This document shows, in pieces, positions 34,573-41,438 of a stretch of DNA of 48,051 bases. The position numbers and the translations under genes were made by a program. A model generated the notes under the pieces. The model was not told where the DNA came from. It was given only the letters and a program-made list of their open reading frames with translations, and did not search any database. Within the stretch, counting starts at the first letter, position 1. Each line of letters begins with the position of its first letter. The stretch spans positions 1-48,051 of the forward strand of contig CAMLIL010000041.1 of the NCBI GenBank assembly GCA_946480015.1, read 5' to 3'. The DNA comes from an uncultured Oxalobacteraceae bacterium. Its GTDB lineage: Bacteria; Pseudomonadota; Gammaproteobacteria; Burkholderiales; Burkholderiaceae.

Positions 34573-35994
34573 TCATCTCCCTACCGCCAGCAAGGCTTCC
34601 GGATACAGCACCACTTTGCTGCCGGCCTTGGCGGCAAAGGCTTCGGCGTCCTTCTTCAGCAGGAAGGGCACCACGTCGGCGCCACCCAGTGCGTAGAAGG
34701 CTTTGTCGGCGAACATCTTGATGCCCAGCGAATGATCGACCACGTAGACCACCGCGATCTTCTTGCCGGCGCCCTGGAACTTCTGCACGCCCTTGAGTGC
34801 GCAGGCGGCCGAGCTGACCGGAACGATGTCGCCGTTCTCGATCCATATCTCGGCGGCTTCCCTCGGGCGCGCGATCGGCTTGTTGCAGACCGTGTCCTTG
34901 CCCTTGATGTCGTAGTTCGACAAGGTCTGCTTCTGCGCGGCGTAATCCATGCCGCGCTCCTTGAAAGCCTGCTTGACGTAGGTCTCGTTGACCCAGGCGT
35001 CGGCATCGAACTGCTTGACCCGGCCCAGCTTCTGCAGCACGCCGTAAGCGGTCTTGATGGTGTCCATCCACAGCGGCTTGATGCTCGGATCGAGCGTGTG
35101 GATGCCGCCCGGCCCAAGGAACATGTACGCCACTTCCTTTTCGATGCGGGTCCATTCCTCGATTTTTTCGGCCGCCATCCTGGGATTGGCGCGCACCCAG
35201 TCGTTCGCGTCGAGCAGCGCCTTGATGTAGGCGACCACCACCTCGGGGTACTTCTCGGCGAAGTCCTTGCGCACCACCACGCCGTGGAAGGTCGGCACTT
35301 TGGTCTGGGCGCCGTCGAAGATCTTGCGGGCGAAGCCGCGGTAGGGCAGCAGTTCGGCGAAGGGGACGAAGTCGGCGTGCGCGTCGATCTTCCTTTCCTG
35401 CAGATTGGTGGTGCCGATTTCCGGCGTCTGGCTCACCAGATGGAAGTAATCGGCCGGCCAGCCGCGCGCCTGCATCGCCTGCAGCACCATGCCGTGGGCG
35501 GCGGAGCCGAACGGCACCGACAGCGATTTGCCCTTCAGGTCGGCCAGCTCGTAGTAGGGGCTGTCCTTGTGCACCACCACGCCGTTGCCGGCGCCGTAGG
35601 CGTTGTAGGCGATGACCGCCACCAGCTGGGTTTCATTGCCCTTGTTCTGCTGGCCGGTGGCGCCGTTCACCAGCAGCGGATAGTCGCCCATCATGCCGAT
35701 CTGGATCTTGTTGGCCACCATGCCGTTGGTGATCGGCGGACCGGAGGTGAAGTTCTGCCAGTCCAGCTCAAACTCGATGTCGGCGTACTTGCCGGTCTTG
35801 GGAAGGTATTTTTCCAGCAGCTTGAGCTGCTTGATGACGATGCCGCCGGTGACGGTGTTGGTGGTGGTGTTCTGCGTGCCGATGCCGATGACCACGGTGT
35901 CCTTGGCGTGGCCTGCCATGCAGACCAGTGCCGTCAGCGCGGCAAGGCAGGCGCGGATCCTTCCGCTACGGGGCGATACAAAGAGGGTAACCAT
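34573..35994 (-). CDS. SsuA/TauA-like binding protein fused to a NosL-like domain
   Basis: The gene encodes 473 residues with a signal peptide (cleavage near MAGHAKD). Residues about 32-360 are a periplasmic binding protein of the NMT1/SsuA class (IGMMGDYPLLVNGA; DLKGKSLSVPFGSAAHGMVLQAM; KIDAHADFVPFAELL). That is about 100 residues shorter than the whole chain. The extra C-terminal part (about 367-473) resembles the copper chaperone NosL: Cys370 in DTVCNKPIA, Cys398 in SSAACALKGVQKF, then IAVVYVVDHSLGIKMFADKA, FYALGGADVVPF and KKDAEAFAAKAGSKVVLY. The fusion is unusual and suggests ligand capture together with a metal or thiol function. It opens the transporter part of the operon, 57 bases after fdxA. 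Confidence 0.82.
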   Translation of the reverse strand: MVTLFVSPRSGRIRACLAALTALVCMAGHAKDTVVIGIGTQNTTTNTVTGGIVIKQLKLLEKYLPKTGKYADIEFELDWQNFTSGPPITNGMVANKIQIGMMGDYPLLVNGATGQQNKGNETQLVAVIAYNAYGAGNGVVVHKDSPYYELADLKGKSLSVPFGSAAHGMVLQAMQARGWPADYFHLVSQTPEIGTTNLQERKIDAHADFVPFAELLPYRGFARKIFDGAQTKVPTFHGVVVRKDFAEKYPEVVVAYIKALLDANDWVRANPRMAAEKIEEWTRIEKEVAYMFLGPGGIHTLDPSIKPLWMDTIKTAYGVLQKLGRVKQFDADAWVNETYVKQAFKERGMDYAAQKQTLSNYDIKGKDTVCNKPIARPREAAEIWIENGDIVPVSSAACALKGVQKFQGAGKKIAVVYVVDHSLGIKMFADKAFYALGGADVVPFLLKKDAEAFAAKAGSKVVLYPEALLAVGR

Positions 35995-36051
35995 AGTCGA
36001 TGTCTTTCAATGTGGTTGAAACAGATAAGAAGATCGGGTACCCGGCCTCAT

Positions 36052-36381
36052 TCAGGCCGTCTCCAGCAAGGCGCTGCGCTTGTCCTTTTTGTCGGCCCAG
36101 GCGTCGGCATCGGGCAGCGGCGCGTGCGCCACGGTGATCAGGGGCCATTGCGCGGCCAGCCTGACGTTCAGCGCGGCGTACTCGATCTGTCCGGGCGCCA
36201 GGTCGGCCGCGTCGAGAATCGCCTCGACCGGGCATTCCGCCACGCAGATGCCGCAATCGATGCACACCTCCGGATCGATGACCAGGAAGTTGGGGCCTTC
36301 GTGGAAGCATTCGACCGGGCAGACCGACACGCAGTCGGTGTATTTGCAGCCGATGCACGCTTCGGTAACGACGTGGGTCAT
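36052..36381 (-). CDS. fdxA: 7Fe ferredoxin (FdxA / FdI type)
   Basis: The gene encodes 109 residues from the ATG at 36381 with AAGGAGG upstream. Cys9, 12, 17, 21 and 25 in ACIGCKYTDCVSVCPVECF, and Cys40, 43, 46 and 50 in CIDCGICVAECP, reproduce Azotobacter ferredoxin I with one residue offset. It should carry a [3Fe-4S] and a [4Fe-4S] cluster. The tail APLPDADAWADKKDKRSAL also matches that family. Its partner reductase (fpr) lies in the same operon. The start overlaps the HEAT gene stop by 4 bases. Confidence 0.93.
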   Translation of the reverse strand: MTHVVTEACIGCKYTDCVSVCPVECFHEGPNFLVIDPEVCIDCGICVAECPVEAILDAADLAPGQIEYAALNVRLAAQWPLITVAHAPLPDADAWADKKDKRSALLETA

Positions 36382-37325
36382 GCCACACCTCCTTTGAGCA
36401 CCATGGTGGCCAGCGCCAGGCGGGCCAGCTTGCGCACGTCCGGGTCGCTGTCGTGCATGGCCATTTCCAGATGGGTGATGGCGCGCGGGTCGGCGATTTC
36501 GCCCAGCGCGATCACGGCTTCCTTGCGCAGATTGCTCATCTCGTGGCGCAGCGCTTCGCACAGGGCCGGCACGGCAGCGCGTGCGCGCAGCTTGCCGAGC
36601 GAACGGGCAGCTTTCACGCGCACCTGCCAGTAGTCGTCTTCCATGGCTTGCACCAGGTCGGGAATGGCCAGGGAGAGCTGCAGCTTGCCGATGGTCGATG
36701 CGGCTTCCTCGCGCACCTGCCAGGCCGGGTCGGCCAGCACGCGCGACAGGGCCGGCTGCACGCTCACGTCCGACGCGTAGCCCAGTGCGCCGACGGCCGC
36801 GCGCCGCACTTCGTCATCGCTGTCGAAAGCCGCCGCGTGGGTGAGGGCGCCGATGGCTTCGGATCTTTTCAGGTAGCCGAGCACGCCGACCGCTTCGCGC
36901 CGCACCGGCGCGTTGGCGTCGCCGAGCGCGGCGATGGCCGGGGCAAAAGCCGCATCGACGCGCAGCGCGCGCACCGCTCGCAGGGCGGCACTGCGCACGC
37001 CGGGGTCGGGATCGTCCAGGCAGGGCAGCAGCGGAACGGCCGAGGCCTGGTCCTTCAGTTCGCCCAGCGTCAGGCCGACGGCGGCGCGCACCTGCTCGTC
37101 GCTGTCCTTGAGCAGCATGACGAGCGCTGCGACCACGCCCGGCTCCTCGTAACCTTCGAGCGCCTTGGCCGCTTCCAGCCGCACCCCGGCATCCGGGTCG
37201 GCCAGGGCCGCCACCAGGTAAGGCACGACGTCGTCTTCTTCGCTGTACGGCAGGTCGATGACGGCGATGCGCCGCACCGCCGGGTCGGCGCTCTCAAGGC
37301 GCGCATGGATGGAGTGCTCTTGCAT
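36378..37325 (-). CDS. HEAT-repeat protein (PBS-lyase-like repeats)
   Basis: The gene encodes 315 residues made almost entirely of about nine 31-residue HEAT units. Each has the D-P-D/N-x-x-V-R-x-x-A-x-x-A-L-G pattern (for example DPDAGVRLEAAKAL, DPDPGVRSAALRAV, DDEVRRAAVGALGY, DDYWQVRVKAARSLGKL). Such proteins act as scaffolds or as bilin lyases. Nothing here suggests bilin. Lying between two ferredoxin genes and after an AprA-like flavoprotein, it probably scaffolds an electron-transfer complex, which is inference. It overlaps fdxA and follows the small ferredoxin by 9 bases. Confidence 0.88.
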   Translation of the reverse strand: MQEHSIHARLESADPAVRRIAVIDLPYSEEDDVVPYLVAALADPDAGVRLEAAKALEGYEEPGVVAALVMLLKDSDEQVRAAVGLTLGELKDQASAVPLLPCLDDPDPGVRSAALRAVRALRVDAAFAPAIAALGDANAPVRREAVGVLGYLKRSEAIGALTHAAAFDSDDEVRRAAVGALGYASDVSVQPALSRVLADPAWQVREEAASTIGKLQLSLAIPDLVQAMEDDYWQVRVKAARSLGKLRARAAVPALCEALRHEMSNLRKEAVIALGEIADPRAITHLEMAMHDSDPDVRKLARLALATMVLKGGVA

Positions 37326-37334
37326 GTCTGCCTC

Positions 37335-37568
37335 CTAGCGCACGAGATAGGGGATATTCACGTGTACCGCGCCGGTCGGGCAGTCCTTCTCGCACGGCAT
37401 GCAGTACCAGCATTCGTCGTGGCGCATGACCGCCTTGTTGCTGATCATGTCGATCACCAGCACGTCCAGCGGACACACGTCGACGCACACGGTGCAGCCC
37501 TTGTCGGCGATGCATTTGTCCTGGTCGACCACGACCGGGGCCTGGGTTCGGGTAGTAGAGATGCTCAT
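37335..37568 (-). CDS. AprB-like dicluster ferredoxin
   Basis: The gene encodes 77 residues. Cys19-x5-Cys25-x2-Cys28-x3-Cys32-Pro forms the first 4Fe-4S site with a wider first gap than ordinary ferredoxins. Cys53-x2-Cys56-x2-Cys59-x3-Cys63-Pro, in ECWYCMPCEKDCPTGAV, forms the second and closely resembles the ECWECYSCIKICPQGA segment of adenylylsulfate reductase beta subunit. AprB also has an irregular first cluster loop. It lacks AprB's C-terminal tail, which wraps around AprA. It is the likely electron partner of the AprA-like protein encoded 26 bases upstream. Confidence 0.88.
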   Translation of the reverse strand: MSISTTRTQAPVVVDQDKCIADKGCTVCVDVCPLDVLVIDMISNKAVMRHDECWYCMPCEKDCPTGAVHVNIPYLVR

Positions 37569-37594
37569 GGATGCTCCTTGTTCGAAGTGGATGC

Positions 37595-39328
37595 TCAGGC
37601 GGCCTGGCTGGTGCCGGCCACGCGCAGGCGCTGGTAGGCGGCCTTCTCGTCGTCGTTCAGCTCGACCATGTAGGGTTCGACCGCGCGCTTGCGGAACACC
37701 ATGCGCCCGTCGGCGGCCTTGCCGACGTTGGAGTGGCAGAACCAGTTCTCGTCGTCCTTCTCGGGATGGTCCACGCTCAGGTGGTACAGGCCCCAGCGGC
37801 TTTCGGTGCGAAACAGCGAGGCGCGCGCGGCCAGTTCGGCGCAGTCGCGGATCGTGTAGGCTTCCATGGCGCGCATCAATTCGTGCGGGTTGGCCGCGCT
37901 CATGGTTTCCAGATCGTCGCGGATCTCCTCGAAGCGCTCCAGGCCGATTTCCATCTTGCGGGTGATCTTGGGCGGCTGCAGGTAGTCGTTGACGATGCGG
38001 CGCGTCTTGAACTCGACCTGGAACGGGGTCAGGCCCTCGCTGCGCGCCAGCGGCGCGGCGATGCGGCGCCGTTCGGCCTCGACCTGGTTCGGGTCGATGG
38101 TCACCGTGCCGGCGCGCCCGGCGATATAGTCGGCCGCGTTCTCGCCGCAGAATTTGCCGTACACGAAAGCGCCCAGCATGTAGTTATGCGGAATGCTGGC
38201 GCAGTCGCCGGCGGCGTACAGGCCGGGAATCGAACACTCGCCTTTTTCATTGGTCCAGATGCCCGAGGCGCTGTGGCCGCTGCAAAAGCCGATTTCGGAA
38301 ATGTGCATCTCGATCGGCTTCTGGCGGTAGTCGGTGCCGCGCCGTTCGTGGAAGCGCCCGCGGCTGGGGCGCTCGTTGGTGTGCAGGATATGCTCGATCT
38401 CGGCGATGGTTTCCTCGGCCAGGTGATCGAGCTTGAGGAACACCGGACCGCGCCCGCCTTCGAGTTCGTTGAAGAACTCCAGCATCATCTGTCCGCTCCA
38501 GTAGTCGCACTCGATGAAGCGCTGGCCGGTGGAGTTGGCGGTGAAGCCGCCGAAGGGACCGGTCACGTAGGCGCAGGCCGGGCCGTTGTAATCCTTGATC
38601 AGCGGGTTGATCTGGAAGCATTCGAGATTGGTCAGCTCGGCCCCGGCGTGGTAGGCCATCACGTGGCCTTCGCCGCTGTTGGTCGGATTCTCGTAAGTGC
38701 CCCACAGGTAGCCGGAAGCGGGCAGGCCCAGGCGCCCCGCCGCGCCGGTGCAGATCACCACCGCCTTGGCCTTGATGACGTAGAAGTCCGCGGTGCGGCA
38801 GTCGAAGCCCATCACGCCGCAGATTTCGCCGGCCGGGCCGGTCAGCAGGCGCGTGGCCACCACCCGGTTGGTGATCTCGACGCGGGCGCGCTTCAACTGG
38901 CGGTACAGCACCCGTTTCATGTGGTGCCCCTCGGGCATCGGCAGCACGTAGCTGCCCAGATGGTGCACCTTGCGCACCGCGTAGTCGCCGGTCTCGTCCT
39001 TTTCGAACTTGATGCCCCAGCGGTCCAGTTCCTCGATCATGGAAAAGCTGTTGGATGCGTATGCGTACACGCCTTTCTGGTCGACGATGCCGTCGTTGGC
39101 CACCGTGATCTCCTTGGTGTACTGCTCCGGTGTGGCATGGCCCGGAATGACCGCGTTGTTCAGGCCATCCATGCCCATCGAGATGGCCCCGCTGCGCTTG
39201 ACGTTGGCCTTTTCCAGCACCAGCACACGCAGCTTGGGGTTCTTCTCCTTCGCCTTCACGGCGGCCATCGGGCCTCCGGTACCACCGCCAACGATCACGA
39301 GGTCGTAGTCAAGTTCAATGGTGTTCAT
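37595..39328 (-). CDS. AprA-like flavoprotein (fumarate reductase / APS reductase superfamily)
   Basis: The gene encodes 577 residues from the ATG at 39328 (AAGGAC upstream). An N-terminal FAD motif YDLVIVGGGTGGPMAA is followed by PTNSGEGHVMAYHAGAELTN and a C-terminal FAD contact GLYAAGDCAS. Blocks such as MGMDGLNNAV, ELDRWGIKFEKDE and a helical C-terminus ending near WFCHSNVGK resemble the alpha subunit of adenylylsulfate reductase more than succinate dehydrogenase. The adjacent AprB-like ferredoxin strengthens this. APS reductase interconverts APS with sulfite and AMP. The arylsulfonate-utilisation AsfAB proteins of Pseudomonas are another reductase/ferredoxin pair to compare (from memory). 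No sulfurylase, QmoABC or Dsr genes are in the window, so the reaction is not established. Confidence 0.78.
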   Translation of the reverse strand: MNTIELDYDLVIVGGGTGGPMAAVKAKEKNPKLRVLVLEKANVKRSGAISMGMDGLNNAVIPGHATPEQYTKEITVANDGIVDQKGVYAYASNSFSMIEELDRWGIKFEKDETGDYAVRKVHHLGSYVLPMPEGHHMKRVLYRQLKRARVEITNRVVATRLLTGPAGEICGVMGFDCRTADFYVIKAKAVVICTGAAGRLGLPASGYLWGTYENPTNSGEGHVMAYHAGAELTNLECFQINPLIKDYNGPACAYVTGPFGGFTANSTGQRFIECDYWSGQMMLEFFNELEGGRGPVFLKLDHLAEETIAEIEHILHTNERPSRGRFHERRGTDYRQKPIEMHISEIGFCSGHSASGIWTNEKGECSIPGLYAAGDCASIPHNYMLGAFVYGKFCGENAADYIAGRAGTVTIDPNQVEAERRRIAAPLARSEGLTPFQVEFKTRRIVNDYLQPPKITRKMEIGLERFEEIRDDLETMSAANPHELMRAMEAYTIRDCAELAARASLFRTESRWGLYHLSVDHPEKDDENWFCHSNVGKAADGRMVFRKRAVEPYMVELNDDEKAAYQRLRVAGTSQAA

Positions 39329-39367
39329 TGCAGTCCTTCTCAAGGAGTGTCGGAAAAAAATGCCAGG

Positions 39368-40153
39368 TCAGAGCGGCCCGCGGTCCACCCGGACCCGGTA
39401 CTGGAATGCGTCGCCGCGGTAAAAAAGGTTTTCGAAATCGATCGGTACGCCATCGGCGCGGTGGGTGGTGCGTTCGATGCACAGCACCGACGAGCCCTCG
39501 GCCACTTTCAGGTGACCGGCCAGCTGCGCGTCGGCCAGCGCAGCGCCGATCTGCAGGTCGGCGTGGCCGAGCTGCAGACCCAGGTCGTTTTCCAGCACCG
39601 CGAACACGTCGCGCGTGGCCAGGTCGTGGCGGGCCAGGCGGTTGCCGAGCGCGGCCGGCAGGTAGCTCACGTCCAGCGATATCGGCTCGCGGTTCAGGAA
39701 GCGCACGCGCTGCAGTTCGGCGACCATGGCGCGCTTGCCCAGCTGCAGGCGTTCGCGCACATGCGCCGCCGGCGCCAGCGTGCGCATGCTGATCACCCGG
39801 GCGAAGGTCTCGTAACCCTTCTGGCGCATGGCTTCGCCGAAGCCTTGCAGCCGGCCCAGGTCCTGGAAGGCCTTGGGCTTTGAGACGAAACTGCCCTTGC
39901 CGTGCAGGCGGAAGATCAGGCCTTCGGCTTCCAGGTCGCCCAGCGCCTGGCGCACGGTGATGCGGCTGACGTTAAAGCGCGCCATCAGCTCGGCTTCGGA
40001 CGGCAGCTGCTGGTGCGGCTGGCAGCTGCCGTCGAGGATGGCGCCGCGCAGGCGGTCCTTGATCTGCACGTACAGCGGCTGGGCCGGCTGCAGGGCGCGG
40101 GCCGGGTGCAGGCCGATCACGGCGGGGGCAGGGAGCTTGTTATGACTTGTCAT
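39368..40153 (-). CDS. GntR-family regulator, HutC subfamily
   Basis: The gene encodes 261 residues. The winged helix (about 27-95) reads QIKDRLRGAILDGSCQPHQQ, then LPSEAELMARFNVSRITVRQALGDLEAEGLIFRLHGKGSFV. A UTRA ligand-binding domain follows (about 110-255, with LDVSYLPAALGNRLARHDL and IERTTHRADGVPIDFENLFYR). HutC-type regulators bind small effectors and usually repress. The gene lies 39 bases before the AprA-like gene in the same direction, so it probably heads the operon. Its ATG lies within a palindromic operator (40142-40166) and just downstream of a consensus sigma-54 promoter, leaving almost no leader. A GTG at 40120 is an alternative start. No Shine-Dalgarno sequence precedes either. 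Confidence 0.88.
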   Translation of the reverse strand: MTSHNKLPAPAVIGLHPARALQPAQPLYVQIKDRLRGAILDGSCQPHQQLPSEAELMARFNVSRITVRQALGDLEAEGLIFRLHGKGSFVSKPKAFQDLGRLQGFGEAMRQKGYETFARVISMRTLAPAAHVRERLQLGKRAMVAELQRVRFLNREPISLDVSYLPAALGNRLARHDLATRDVFAVLENDLGLQLGHADLQIGAALADAQLAGHLKVAEGSSVLCIERTTHRADGVPIDFENLFYRGDAFQYRVRVDRGPL

Positions 40154-40166
40154 GATGAGTTGTCAT
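40142..40166. promoter_or_regulatory. two adjacent GntR-type palindromic operators
   Basis: ATGACTTGTCAT (40142-40153, perfect) and ATGAGTTGTCAT (40155-40166, one mismatch) lie 13 bases apart, start to start. The first contains the regulator's own start codon on the minus strand. HutC/GntR proteins bind short palindromes of this kind. Binding would cover the transcription start of the sigma-54 promoter and repress the whole operon. Confidence 0.6.
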
Positions 40167-40167
40167 A

Positions 40168-40183
40168 TGCAATCCGCGTGCCA
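40168..40183 (-). promoter_or_regulatory. sigma-54 (RpoN) promoter of the AprBA-like operon
   Basis: On the minus strand the sequence is TGGCACGCGGATTGCA, which matches the RpoN consensus TGGCACG-N4-TTGC(A/T) at every defined base with GG and GC ten bases apart. The predicted start is about 40157, only about 4 bases before the regulator ATG at 40153. RpoN promoters need an enhancer-binding activator. Sulfone/sulfonate genes in Pseudomonas use one (SfnR). No such activator gene is in the window. Confidence 0.75.
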
Positions 40184-40232
40184 CCGTCGCTGCCAGAGTG
40201 GAAGCGTGATGTGAGCCCTGCCGTGGCACGCG
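40175..40232. promoter_or_regulatory. inverted repeat with 10-base arms around the sigma-54 promoter region
   Basis: CGCGTGCCAC (40175-40184) and GTGGCACGCG (40223-40232) are exact complements 38 bases apart. The first arm is the -24 half of the sigma-54 promoter. The second presents TGGCACG on the plus strand but lacks the -12 GC, so it is not a second promoter. The symmetry may be accidental or may form an upstream protein-binding site or a second RNA polymerase contact. Confidence 0.4.
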
Positions 40233-40436
40233 TTATTTCGGTGATTCGGGCCGTTCGGCACCATAATGGCGCCCGCTTGCGGAGCGCCGCTGAACCATCT
40301 TTGTTTTGCGCGGGCCCTTATAAATACTGGGTCGCTTTCAAATCGGGCAGCGCGAAACCTGCATGTGCTACACTGCTGATAGCGCTAACAAAGCAGTGTT
40401 GGCTTGCCCTTCCTTCGCACAGAAAGCTCCCGCTCC

Positions 40437-41393
40437 ATGGTCCGTCCCGCCCGCGCTTCATCCTGCTTTGATCCCCCCCTTCTGGCCGCGCTTGCGCTGG
40501 CAGCGGCGACGCTGGCGCCGCCCGCACTGGCCGCCGGCTGCGGCGTGGCGCCATCGGGGCAGTTGACGGCCGGGCGGGTCGCCAGCGTGCTGCCGAGCCG
40601 CAGCGAGCCTGGCCTGTACGAAGGCCCGGTGTGGATCAAGGATGCGCTGTACTTCTCCGATTTCAGCTTCGGCCCGGGCTTCCCGTCGCGCATCCGCAAG
40701 CTGGCCACCGACGGCACGGTCAGCACCTGGCTGGAAGACAGCGGCAGCAATGGCCTGGCGGTGGACGGCAAGGGCGACCTGGTGGCCGCCACCCACAAAT
40801 ACAAGGCACTGTCGCGCTACGCCATCGCCGACGGGAAGCGCAGCGTCATCGCGCAGACGTACCAGGGCAAGGTGTTCAATTCGCCCAACGACATCGCCAT
40901 CGCCCCCGACGGCACGATCTACTTCACCGATCCGGACTACCAGAGCGCGGCGGCGCCGGGGGGGCAGGCGGCCACCAATGTGTACCGGGTCGCCACCGAC
41001 GGCAGCGTCAGCGTGGTCGACAGCACGCTGGTGCGGCCGAACGGCATCGCGCTGTCGCACGAAGGCGATATCCTGTACGTGAACGCGGCGCCCGGCATCC
41101 TGCGCGCTTACCCGATCAGGGCCGGCGTGCCGGGGCAGGGCAAGAACCTGGTGGAAGGCCTGGTGATCCCCGACGGCATGGCGCTCGACTGCCACGGTAA
41201 CCTGTACGTCACCGAGCATACCGCCAGGCGGGTGCGCGTGTTCACGCCGGCCGGCAAGGAACTGGCCACGATCCGTGTGGACGCCAACATCACCAATGCG
41301 GCCTTCGGCGGCGCCGACGGAAAGACCCTGTATCTGACCGGTGCAGGCGCGCTTTGGCAGATCCGGCTGGACGTAACGGGCACGCCGTACTGA
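40437..41393 (+). CDS. secreted SMP-30/gluconolactonase-like beta-propeller protein
   Basis: The gene encodes 318 residues from the ATG at 40437 (TTG at 40404 is in frame but less likely). The signal peptide probably ends PPALAAG. The body is a six-bladed propeller of SMP-30/strictosidine-synthase-like type, with YEGPVWIKDALYFSDFSFG, GLAVDGKGDLVAATH, NSPNDIAIAPDGTIYFTDPDY, VRPNGIALSHEGDILYVN and IPDGMALDCHGNLYVTEH. The Glu of YEGP and the Asn and Asp of SPND and PDG would ligate the catalytic metal. Members hydrolyse lactones. The periplasmic substrate here is unknown. The aminotransferase gene follows after 45 bases. Confidence 0.82.
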   Translation: MVRPARASSCFDPPLLAALALAAATLAPPALAAGCGVAPSGQLTAGRVASVLPSRSEPGLYEGPVWIKDALYFSDFSFGPGFPSRIRKLATDGTVSTWLEDSGSNGLAVDGKGDLVAATHKYKALSRYAIADGKRSVIAQTYQGKVFNSPNDIAIAPDGTIYFTDPDYQSAAAPGGQAATNVYRVATDGSVSVVDSTLVRPNGIALSHEGDILYVNAAPGILRAYPIRAGVPGQGKNLVEGLVIPDGMALDCHGNLYVTEHTARRVRVFTPAGKELATIRVDANITNAAFGGADGKTLYLTGAGALWQIRLDVTGTPY

Positions 41394-41438
41394 CCGATCG
41401 GCTACCATAGCGTTTTTGATGATGGCAGCGGGCGGCAC

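Noticed and set aside
33904..36633. Plus-strand open frame of 909 codons across the ABC transporter and ferredoxin genes
   Set aside because: It spans several recognisable minus-strand genes with perfect family motifs and has no ribosome-binding site. It is a codon-bias shadow.
36052..39328. Dissimilatory sulfate-reduction or sulfur-oxidation (dsr/sat/qmo) gene cluster
   Set aside because: Only AprA/AprB-like proteins are present. No sulfurylase, Dsr or Qmo genes are in the window, and the setting is an aerobic heterotroph with a quinol oxidase.
37571..39883. Plus-strand open frame of 770 codons opposite the AprA-like and gntR genes
   Set aside because: It is a shadow of the flavoprotein gene. 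The protein is His/Ala-rich and shows no domain.
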